From positions 558,001-622,000 of the forward strand of contig NZ_JAINZO010000001.1 in NCBI RefSeq assembly GCF_020179605.1: a stretch of 64,000 nt of DNA. The letters are read 5' to 3'. Every line of letters starts with the position of its first letter. Position 1 is the stretch's first letter. This stretch comes from Geomonas agri (GTDB lineage: Bacteria > Desulfobacterota > Desulfuromonadia > Geobacterales > Geobacteraceae). Below, in pieces: positions 55,701-62,085 of this stretch. Both the position numbers and the translations under genes were made by a program. Under the pieces are notes generated by a model that did not search any database, had not been told where the DNA came from, and saw only the letters and a list, made by a program, of their open reading frames with translations.

Positions 55701-57244
55701 TTGGCGCCGCTCTCCTTCAGGCGCAGCTCGTAATAGCCTCGCTCCGGTATGGTCCCCCCCTCCAGGTAGACCAGCATGGAGAGGGCAGGGCGGGTGGCGA
55801 TGGTTTCCTCCAGGCGGTCCACCGTGACGCGCGGGCGCAACTCGGGCACGTGCGAGTCGGCGTACTTTCCTTCCAGCATGCCGATCACCAGGTCGAACTG
55901 CTGTCGGGTCAGGTTGCGGTACGGGTAGCTGCACTTCAGGAAATCGTGGAGCTCGTCCAGATGCCACTGTTCCGGGAGCGCCATGGCGAGAACGATCTGG
56001 GCCAGCAGGTCCAGGGGCGCCTCCACCGGGTGCAGTTCCTCGATCTCTCCCTCGGCGATGGCGTGCGCGATGACGGCGGCGCAGACGAAGTCCATGCCGT
56101 AGGTGGGAAACAGCTTGCCGCTACTCACTTCGCCGACGCCGTGCCCGGAGCGGCCGATGCGCTGAATGGCCGAAGATATGGAGCGCGGGGTCTGGATCAG
56201 GACCACGCTGTCCAGTTTGCCGATGTCGATGCCGAGTTCTAGCGAGTTGGTGGCGACGATCGCCTTTAGTTCGCCGCGTTTCAGTCGCTCCTCGACTGCG
56301 AGCCGGATCTCGCGGGACAGCGAGCCGTGGTGCGAATAGGCAAGCTCTTCCCCCGAGAGCTCGTTGATGAGCCGGGTCACCTTCTCGGTGGTCCTCCTGC
56401 TGTTGGCGAAGAAAAGGGTGGAGCGGTGCCTGGTGATGATGTCGGTGAAGCGATCCACTAAGGCGGGCCAGAATTCCTCATCAGCACCGGAAAGCACGGT
56501 TGCAGGCGCGCTGATCTCCAGTTCGAAGCGCTTTTCCTGTTCTCCACGGACCAGCGAGATCGGGCGCGGCTGGTAGCGCTGGCCGACCAGACGCAGCCCA
56601 GCCACGAAGTCGGCCACCGTCTCCAGTGGCCGCACCGTGGCAGAGAGGGCGATACGCTGGAACTCGCCGCTTAACAGCGTGAGTCTTTCCACGGCGGTGA
56701 TCAGGTGGGTGCCGCGCTTGTCGCCGGCGACGGCATGGATTTCGTCCAGGATGACGGTGGCCACGCCGGTGAGGGTTGCCCTGCTCCCCTTGGAGGTGAC
56801 CATGATGTTGAGGCTTTCCGGGGTGGTGATCAGGATCTCGGGGGGGTGACGCAGCATCCTGCGCCGTTCGTCGCCGGGGGTGTCGCCGCTCCTGGTTTGG
56901 ACGGTGATGGTAGGGAACTCCTCCCCGTGGGCCGCGAAGAACTCGCGCAGTTGATGCAGTGGGGCGAGCAGGTTGCGGCGCACGTCGTTGTTGAGTGCTT
57001 TCAGGGGAGAGACATAGAGCACCTTGGTTTGGCCGCGGGACCAGGCGCCGGTGACCAGCTGGTTGATGGCCCACAAAAAGGCGGCCAGCGTCTTGCCGCT
57101 GCCGGTCGGCGCGGTGACCAGGACGTGGCGTTCACGGCTGATTTCATCCCACGCGCGCAACTGGACATCGGTGGGGTCGCCCACTTTCTCGATGAACCAT
57201 TGCTGGATCAGCGGGTGGAAATGTCTCAGTACGGGTGGCGGCAT
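52754..57244 (-). CDS. lhr: Large Lhr-type DEAD/DEAH-box helicase
   Basis: About 1496 residues. The N-terminal helicase core has Walker A TAPTGSGKTLAAF, DEIH in VILDEIHAVAGDKRG, SAT in ALSATVRP, ATNSLELGIDIG and QRIGRSGHG. The Lhr core (winged-helix and beta-barrel parts) and a long C-terminal extension follow. Lhr enzymes are 3'-5' DNA helicases linked to DNA repair. I start at ATG 57244, just before the conserved FHPLIQQWF; a TTG 12 codons upstream is possible. No close partner; the neighbour at 52593 is convergent. Confidence 0.93.
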   Translation of the reverse strand: MPPPVLRHFHPLIQQWFIEKVGDPTDVQLRAWDEISRERHVLVTAPTGSGKTLAAFLWAINQLVTGAWSRGQTKVLYVSPLKALNNDVRRNLLAPLHQLREFFAAHGEEFPTITVQTRSGDTPGDERRRMLRHPPEILITTPESLNIMVTSKGSRATLTGVATVILDEIHAVAGDKRGTHLITAVERLTLLSGEFQRIALSATVRPLETVADFVAGLRLVGQRYQPRPISLVRGEQEKRFELEISAPATVLSGADEEFWPALVDRFTDIITRHRSTLFFANSRRTTEKVTRLINELSGEELAYSHHGSLSREIRLAVEERLKRGELKAIVATNSLELGIDIGKLDSVVLIQTPRSISSAIQRIGRSGHGVGEVSSGKLFPTYGMDFVCAAVIAHAIAEGEIEELHPVEAPLDLLAQIVLAMALPEQWHLDELHDFLKCSYPYRNLTRQQFDLVIGMLEGKYADSHVPELRPRVTVDRLEETIATRPALSMLVYLEGGTIPERGYYELRLKESGAKIGELDEEFVWERRLGDTFALGAQVWQITEISHSTVLVVPARKSQQIIPFWRAEELDRDFYYSEKISSFLESCNQRLGRQDLVDELMRRHFMDEGAAKALEHYLELQREATGAPLPHRHHLLLEHFRDPVGGAETEQIILHTLWGNAVNRPFTFALVAAWERRYGYPLQAFYNNDGIALLLPHEMEQLDEILDLVTPDNIEPLLRESLEGTGYFGARFRENAGRALLLTRSNFKRRMPLWLNRLRSRKLLASVLRYRDFPVLLETWRSALKDDFDLPNLKRLLEEIQDGSIEVTAVHTTQASPFAKGLIWQQTNKYVYEDDTLGGGRKSSLGSDFLKELALSPHLRPHLPLELVRQFQEKQQRLAPGYAPDSAREMIDWVKERLLVPLTEWPDLLRAIAREGGPGTEELLPQVAERLVLMELPGAAAPLVAALEMIPEIAEGLGRSREEIGITPLIAALGLPVLLQQSLDRLWQRNAAEAEAGDEDEPGAARVMGRWLGYYGPVQLTVLQQTLGLEEGLLRDALQSLEESGAVLVDQFTEGGEEPQVCDAVNLEALLRMLRRSRRPIFQALDLAQLPLFLAQFQGIVQRGGTPDDLRDRLEQLLGTPLPVGLWEEDVLPARLAPYLGAWLDSLMQSSDLLWFGCGPKRLSFAFPEDLDLFLDQDEGETAATAPEHPALIPDDRGHYNLSAICSIAGVTATTATTELWQEAWRGEVSNDSFAAVRKGILNRFELPQGDSGHRHPLHGRHPRRLPGSRWSRAQEGVGNWFLLPRPHVEVDVLEKEERNKDRVRVLLERYGILFRELLMRELPSLQWGRLFRTLRIMEMSGELIAGNFFAGIPGLQFVSQEAYRQLERGLPQDEIFWINAADPASLCGSGLDGLREALPSRIPSTHLVYHGPRLVLISRRYGKELEFRADSDDPELENYLGLFRTLVGRDFNPLKRITVERINGEAAKDSLYAEVLRRFGFQESYTGLEYWRQYP

Positions 57245-57322
57245 AGCTATGACTTTAGGCCACAAAGACGGTTTGTTCAAGGCAGGGCGTTGGTGCAGAT
57301 AAAAGTATTGGCGCTGAAAGCG

Positions 57323-57357
57323 AAGCCCCCTTCCTCCTGTGGGGAGAAAGGGGGCTT
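57323..57357. terminator. Terminator-like hairpin after the lipoprotein gene at 57385
   Basis: AAGCCCCCTT and AAGGGGGCTT pair perfectly over 10 bases with a 15-base loop. It lies between the lipoprotein gene (minus) and the helicase gene (minus). Confidence 0.6.
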
Positions 57358-57384
57358 TATGAGGTACGGTCGCGCAGCGGCAGG

Positions 57385-58341
57385 CTACTCCGTGCAGAGT
57401 TGCCAGTCAGTGCTGTCGTTGGTAAGCGCGGTGACAGTGGTGCCCGTTGAGCTGAAGGTGAGCCTGGCTTTCGTGCAATGGGCGCCGGCAGCTTGGAACA
57501 CCCCCGAGATGGGCATGCCCGAGAACGAATTCACCGTCAACGGCGTCGGTGTCGTCACCTCTACGTAACCATAACTCGGGTGATAGTAGACCCCGGTGAT
57601 GGTCAGGGTGCCCCCGGAGAAGGTATAGGCCCAGTCCTTGATCCAGTAGTTGGGGCCGGAGTTGACGTTCAGCGTGCAGGACATCCTCAGGGTTTCGCTG
57701 GTGGCGGTGGCGCCGAACGCGAAGGAGCCGTACATGGTAGCGGTCCCCTTGGCTGTGGTGGCTGACAGGGGGGCGAAATCCATGGTGATGGAGTCGTAGC
57801 TGCCGGTGGCCGGGTTGTAGATGCCGGTCATGGTGACGCTCCCCGTGATGGTCGGGCCGTTGCTGAGGTTCTGGTACTTGTTGAAGGTCATGGTCCCGGT
57901 GAAATTGCCGGTGGTCTCGTTTAGGTTCATGCTGACTGCTGCCGATCCCCCAACCGCACCGTAGACCGTGCTGCTGGCTGCCACACCGGGAAGAGGGGCT
58001 ACCTGCTTCACGCGCGCCAAGGCTTGCGGGATGCTCCCCCGGATCGTGGTGGCGATCTCGGGGAGCGTGATCAGCTTCCCGCCGGGACTCGCGTCGTTTT
58101 GCACCATGACGCCGATGACGTTGGCGGACGAGCCGATAGTGCCGGCTGCCCAGGCATCGGTGGTAAAGGCGACGGCGTTGCTGGTGGTGATGCTTGCCCT
58201 GGCGGTCTGGCCCGTGTACTTGGACTGGTCTACCGGTTGCTCGCTGCTGCCACCCCCGCCGCCACCACAGGCTGGCAGCAGAGCCGACATCAGCGTGATG
58301 CATACGATCTTGGACAAATTCTTGAGCACCGTCATGTTCAT
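57385..58341 (-). CDS. Lipoprotein of unknown function
   Basis: About 318 residues. Signal peptide with lipobox LLPAC, then a run of Gly and Ser. The mature part is rich in Thr, Ser, Gly and beta-prone stretches (GTMTFNKYQNLSNGPTITGS) with no domain I recognise. Two cysteines near residue 235 and at the end (CTLNV, QLCTE) could bond. ATG at 58341 has GGAGGTG upstream. Probably an outer-membrane or surface lipoprotein. Confidence 0.82.
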   Translation of the reverse strand: MNMTVLKNLSKIVCITLMSALLPACGGGGGGSSEQPVDQSKYTGQTARASITTSNAVAFTTDAWAAGTIGSSANVIGVMVQNDASPGGKLITLPEIATTIRGSIPQALARVKQVAPLPGVAASSTVYGAVGGSAAVSMNLNETTGNFTGTMTFNKYQNLSNGPTITGSVTMTGIYNPATGSYDSITMDFAPLSATTAKGTATMYGSFAFGATATSETLRMSCTLNVNSGPNYWIKDWAYTFSGGTLTITGVYYHPSYGYVEVTTPTPLTVNSFSGMPISGVFQAAGAHCTKARLTFSSTGTTVTALTNDSTDWQLCTE

Positions 58342-58713
58342 AGCCACCTCCACTTACAGCTGGTTGTGCCTCTGCCGCTGGTCGGCCGAGGTCGTTGTCA
58401 CGGGTATAGTCACGTCTGGGCTTTTGGTTTTTGAATTATATCTAGTTAATGTGGTGCGCGATTGTGACCTCTGTCACCGCTTGCGCAGTTAGCCGCAAAC
58501 CGCGGTGACGGAGGGAGGAGGGGGACGGGGGTGAAAAGAGCCGCGATGCCGGTCAGTTATTATCTCAAGTTCACCGTCGTGGCGCCGACAGGAATGGTGG
58601 ATGTACCCTGAACAGGAAAAGATATTTACATGTTCAGATCTTAATGGTAATGGTGCCTCCTGTCGGTGCTGTCTGGAGAGGTCGCCGGGGCGGCGTTACT
58701 GGAGGAGGTCAGG
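58342..58713. other. Divergent intergenic region
   Basis: 372 bases between the lipoprotein gene (minus) and a small lipoprotein gene (plus). On the minus strand TATAAT (58440-58435) is a perfect -10 box without a good -35. Nothing else is recognisable. Confidence 0.45.
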
Positions 58714-58929
58714 ATGAAGCGAGTGGGACTTGCGGTGCTGCTGCTGGCAGCGCTTTGCGGCTGTGCCGGGGACAAGGGGAAAGAACTTTTCGACACGGCA
58801 CAATTCGAAGAGAAGCAGAACAACCGGGAACACGCAAAGCAGCTGTACCAGGAAATCGTCACAAAATACCCGGACAGCCCGATAGCGAAACAGGCGCAGG
58901 AGAGACTGGCCGCGCTGGGGGGCAAGTAG
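58714..58929 (+). CDS. Small TPR-like lipoprotein
   Basis: 71 residues: signal peptide with lipobox LCGC, then one TPR-like helical pair (AQFEEKQNNREHAKQLYQEI, TKYPDSPIAKQAQERLAAL) similar to BamD/YbgF repeat units. GGAGGAGG precedes the ATG at 58714. Too short to be a BamD homologue; function unknown. Confidence 0.8.
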   Translation: MKRVGLAVLLLAALCGCAGDKGKELFDTAQFEEKQNNREHAKQLYQEIVTKYPDSPIAKQAQERLAALGGK

Positions 58930-58976
58930 AGGAGAGATCGTGGACTTACGCGTACTAGGTTGTTCCGGCGCCTGGA

Positions 58977-60152
58977 TCAATCAGCCCTGAGGAACTGCCC
59001 CGGCGCCAGGCTGGTGGCTAGCATGACCATGTTGATATCGTTGTGAGACCTCCAGTGTTCCGTCCCCTTTCTCCTTTCCTCTATCCAGAACCCTTCGATT
59101 CTTCCCGCAAGCTTGTGAAACCACAGTATCGCTTCGAGCTGCGGGTGCAGCCACTCCGCCAGTTCGCCGCCGCGCAGGTCGGGATACTCCTCGAAGAGCC
59201 GGGACAGCCGCCTGGCCCCTTTCAACCCGATGGCGAGACCGAGCTCGCGAAATGCCAACCGATATTTCGCCGGCTGATCCAGAAAGCCACCGCCGAAATC
59301 TTCCAGCGACACAACGGCGTCGTGCACCATGCGCTGGAAAAGTGGGAGATCCTGGAAGGCCTCGTTGACGATCAGTTGGCCGGTCCGGCAGGCGTCGACC
59401 AGGATGCCGCCGATGCCGAGGCTGTCGCTGGTGCTGAAGTCCCTGGCGCGGCACATCTGCGTCAACTCCCCGATCTCCCGCTCCAGGTCGGGCAGGTCCT
59501 GGTCGGGGAAACGGCGCGCGGCGCAGACCATCTCGCAGCAGGTAATCAGGCCGTCCAGCGGGTCGTGCTGACCGACTGAGGGGACCAGGGAGCGCCGTAG
59601 GTCGCTGCTCATTTTCCAATAAAGCCCGGTGGTCCCGTCGGGCCCGTTGAAACGGAAAGCCCGGTGCGCCGTCTGCGCCAGTTCCATCCCCCAACGCAGG
59701 TAGCAGGCGTCCCCGGTGACCCGGCTGGTGCGGGTCAGCGCCCGCATCCACTTGGTCAGGTAGTGGTAGTACTGCCCGTCACGCTCCCATTCCATGCGCT
59801 CGTCCATCGGCTCGTCCGGTGCGCGCTCTTCCATCTTCTTGCCGATGCGCAGCCCGCCACGGGTCGGGTGCCGTTCTCCCTCCTCCGCGCTGAGTCCGCT
59901 CAGCCATCCGCTTTTCGCCGAGTCGGGCCGATGCCTTCCCAGGGTTTGGTGTACCTGGTCCACCAGTCCTAGTGCCAGCAGCAGCCACTTTTCGTCCTGG
60001 GTGCGGTGGTAGAGCTCCAGGAAGTTGCACACCGCAAACGCGTCGGTCCAGAGATAACGGCGCTGCGGCTTTTCCTCCCTCGATACCCCGGTCTGCGCGG
60101 CGAACTCGAGCATGATCTCTCCCGCCATAGTAGCGCTTTCCTCTTTGTCCAT
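58977..60152 (-). CDS. Conserved protein of unknown function, all-helical
   Basis: 391 residues, no signal peptide. Trp- and helix-rich sequence (YLWTDAFAVCNFLELYHRTQ, WGMELAQTAHRAFRF, WLHPQLEAILWFHKLAGRIE) that suggests an (alpha/alpha)6-toroid like some glycoside-active proteins. No catalytic motif is clear, so an enzyme role is only a guess. ATG at 60152 has GGGAG 5 bases upstream; a longer open frame to 60725 runs antisense-like through the cytochrome gene and is not coding. It follows the cytochrome gene by 155 bases. Confidence 0.75.
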   Translation of the reverse strand: MDKEESATMAGEIMLEFAAQTGVSREEKPQRRYLWTDAFAVCNFLELYHRTQDEKWLLLALGLVDQVHQTLGRHRPDSAKSGWLSGLSAEEGERHPTRGGLRIGKKMEERAPDEPMDERMEWERDGQYYHYLTKWMRALTRTSRVTGDACYLRWGMELAQTAHRAFRFNGPDGTTGLYWKMSSDLRRSLVPSVGQHDPLDGLITCCEMVCAARRFPDQDLPDLEREIGELTQMCRARDFSTSDSLGIGGILVDACRTGQLIVNEAFQDLPLFQRMVHDAVVSLEDFGGGFLDQPAKYRLAFRELGLAIGLKGARRLSRLFEEYPDLRGGELAEWLHPQLEAILWFHKLAGRIEGFWIEERRKGTEHWRSHNDINMVMLATSLAPGQFLRAD

Positions 60153-60272
60153 GTCGGCTCCCTTCGTTAATCGGCGCTCCCGGTGAGGTAGCGGTTGTGG
60201 GCGGGTCACAGGCCCATGACCTGGCGCAGGATGGCGAGCTCGCCGATGTGTAGGCGTATAAAGGGAAAGTGT

Positions 60273-60298
60273 CGGTGGGGGCGGGAGCGCCCCCACCG
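60273..60298 (-). terminator. Hairpin after the cytochrome c gene
   Basis: CGGTGGGGGCG and CGCCCCCACCG are perfect 11-base arms around GGAG. On the minus strand it follows the cytochrome stop by about 10 bases; the run after it (ACACTTTCCCTTT) is only partly T-rich. Confidence 0.65.
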
Positions 60299-60307
60299 AA
60301 GAGGTGC

Positions 60308-60718
60308 TTACGGGAAGGTGGCCAGGATGTATTGGCCGATTTTCTTGGCGTCGTCGTCGGAGATCATCCCCTCGTCGAACTTGTTCATGCCCGGACCGGG
60401 GTGGCGCATGATCTTGACGATGTCCTCGGGCTTGGTGATCTTGCTCCTGTCGGCCATGGCTTTGGCGCTTAAGGTCTTGGACGGGGTGATGGTGTTGCCG
60501 CCGTTGGGATGGCAGACCGCGCAGTGTTGCTTGAAGAGTTGCTCGCCGGTGAGACCGGTGGACGATGGCGCCGGCGGCGCGGCTGACGTTGCCGACTTGG
60601 ACGTCGACATCACGCTTTGTGGAGGTTGGGCCTGTTCCTCGCTCTTCTTCTTGCAGCCCATCATGCCGCCGGTTACCAGTGCCAAGATTGCCATTGTTGC
60701 CACCAAACGCCTCTGCAT
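60308..60718 (-). CDS. Monoheme c-type cytochrome lipoprotein
   Basis: 136 residues. The N-terminal signal has lipobox MMGC, a Ser/Ala/Pro linker follows, then a class I cytochrome c domain: heme motif CAVCH, and Met ligand in HPGPGMNKF. The end DAKKIGQYILATF is the usual last helix. Likely periplasmic and membrane-anchored electron carrier. AGGAGG lies upstream of the ATG. Confidence 0.92.
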   Translation of the reverse strand: MQRRLVATMAILALVTGGMMGCKKKSEEQAQPPQSVMSTSKSATSAAPPAPSSTGLTGEQLFKQHCAVCHPNGGNTITPSKTLSAKAMADRSKITKPEDIVKIMRHPGPGMNKFDEGMISDDDAKKIGQYILATFP

Positions 60719-60892
60719 GTGACACCTCCTGTTAGATTTTTTTCATCCAGCGAGTATACCAGAGAAAAGCATTCGTGCCGTAATGCCTGCTCTTTTCACG
60801 GCGATCTTTTTAAAGCCGTGTTTGACAGGCGGTTGGCTGATGCTAATGTTAACCGGTCTCGCCATCCTGCCCCGTACTGGAAGGAGCCAGCC

Positions 60893-61216
60893 ATGAAGAA
60901 GACGCCGGTCGCCATCGTGTTGCTGCTTTTGTCTCAGGCGATGTTGTCGTGGGGGGCGGGTGATGAGCTAGTGCACCGTGGCAACGGCAAATTCCTCCCC
61001 GACCAGCGTGATGTCGAGGTAAGTCCGACCCAGGAGAACGCCTGCGACTGCTGCCAGAAGTGCAAGGCGGCTAAAAAGGATATCAAGCCGCACCTGGAAC
61101 AGGACACCAGCAAGGAAACCGGTTGCGAGGAGTGCTGCCGCAAATGCGGACGCCCGGTTCAGCCACTCCCCGAGGATATCCCCGCCGAAGTCCCCACCAA
61201 GCCTGCACCAAGGTAA
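60893..61216 (+). CDS. Exported cysteine-rich small protein
   Basis: 107 residues with a signal peptide of about 22 residues (VAIVLLLLSQAMLSWG). The mature part has two cysteine clusters of the same spacing: CDCCQKC and CEECCRKC, with DIKPHLEQDTSKETG between, then a Pro-rich tail. CxxC-type pairs suggest metal binding or disulfides. Family not recognised. AAGGAG lies 6 bases before the ATG. Confidence 0.8.
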   Translation: MKKTPVAIVLLLLSQAMLSWGAGDELVHRGNGKFLPDQRDVEVSPTQENACDCCQKCKAAKKDIKPHLEQDTSKETGCEECCRKCGRPVQPLPEDIPAEVPTKPAPR

Positions 61217-61426
61217 TGCACCCCACAGACGAGGGAGTCCCGAACCCGGGCCCTAGACTTCGTCACGAGCTAATCCCTGATCAGTCACTCTCTGTCTCAC
61301 TGGTGCCGGGTGACAGTCCGGTCCCCCTTGTGACTCCCGCTGATTCTGACGATCTCTCCGTAAAGCTCATCTTTTGCGCTGTCTGACACAGATTCCCCTC
61401 CTTTTCCTTCAGTCCCCAAAAAAGAG

Positions 61427-61455
61427 TTGACAGTCTCTGTCACGCTCGCTATCAT
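61427..61455 (+). promoter_or_regulatory. Sigma-70 promoter of fur
   Basis: TTGACA at 61427-61432 and TATCAT at 61450-61455 with a 17-base spacer. The start codon of fur is 27 bases downstream. The -35 is a perfect match. Confidence 0.75.
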
Positions 61456-61481
61456 GACATCCACTTTCAATTGGGGTCCTC

Positions 61482-61913
61482 ATGAAACGAGCCAAGAAAA
61501 AGGTATTCGCTGACTTCATGTCCCAGAAGGGATTGAAGTCGACCAAACAGCGCGACATCATCCTCGACTGTTTCCTCTCCAGTGACAGGCATCTGAGCAT
61601 CGAGGAGCTGTACCTGAAGCTCAGGTCCAAGCACCCGAACATCGGCTACGCCACCGTCTACCGCACCCTAAAGCTCTTCGCCGAGGCCGGCATTGCCCGC
61701 GAGATGCAGTTCGGCGACGGCCAGACCCGCTACGAGCACGTCAGCGAAGGAGAGCACCACGACCACTTGGTCTGCACCCGGTGCGGCCACATCGAAGAAT
61801 TCGAAAACGAAACCATCGAGAAACTGCAGGACGAGGTGGCCGACAGCCGCGGCTTCCTCATCGAGCGCCATCGCCTGGAACTTTACGGACTCTGCGCGAA
61901 CTGCAGGAAATAA
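61482..61913 (+). CDS. fur: Fur-family transcriptional regulator
   Basis: 143 residues. Winged-helix domain (KSTKQRDIILDCFLSSDRHL, YATVYRTLKLFAEAGIARE) and a C-terminal metal-binding domain with HHDHLVCTRCGHIEEF and the end CANCRK. The cysteine pairs hold structural zinc; the histidines form the regulatory site. Fur acts as iron-dependent repressor. feoB follows 172 bases later, so it likely controls iron uptake here; a candidate Fur box is at 62030. Confidence 0.94.
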   Translation: MKRAKKKVFADFMSQKGLKSTKQRDIILDCFLSSDRHLSIEELYLKLRSKHPNIGYATVYRTLKLFAEAGIAREMQFGDGQTRYEHVSEGEHHDHLVCTRCGHIEEFENETIEKLQDEVADSRGFLIERHRLELYGLCANCRK

Positions 61914-61933
61914 CGGGGACGGTACGCGCACAG

Positions 61934-61959
61934 CGGGAGCGTTCATGAACGTTCTCCCG
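61934..61959 (+). terminator. Hairpin after fur
   Basis: CGGGAG and CTCCCG flank the inner dyad CGTTCATGAACG with a two-base bulge. No T-run follows, so termination is uncertain. Confidence 0.4.
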
Positions 61960-62029
61960 TGCCTGTGGGGGCTGCTGCGGCCAACCCTGCGCACAAATAC
62001 GGAAAAATTTTTTCCCGCCATCATGAAAG

Positions 62030-62067
62030 TGACATTCATTGACATTTCATTGGCAAACGAACGTTAA
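62030..62067 (+). promoter_or_regulatory. Candidate Fur box overlapping the feoB promoter
   Basis: TGACATTCATTGACA at 62030-62044 matches 10 of 14 defined positions of the Fur 7-1-7 consensus TGATAATnATTATCA. It overlaps TTGACA (62039-62044), a -35 box with only a poor TTAAAA-type -10 box. Binding would block the promoter. Confidence 0.5.
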
Positions 62068-62085
62068 AAAGGGGTAGGTAGAGTC

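Noticed and set aside
60153-60725. N-terminal extension of the 391-residue protein to 60725
   Set aside because: The extension is in a different frame from the cytochrome gene that occupies the same DNA with a proper ribosome site and heme motif. The extra residues are Arg/His/Pro-rich, and ATG at 60152 has its own GGGAG site.
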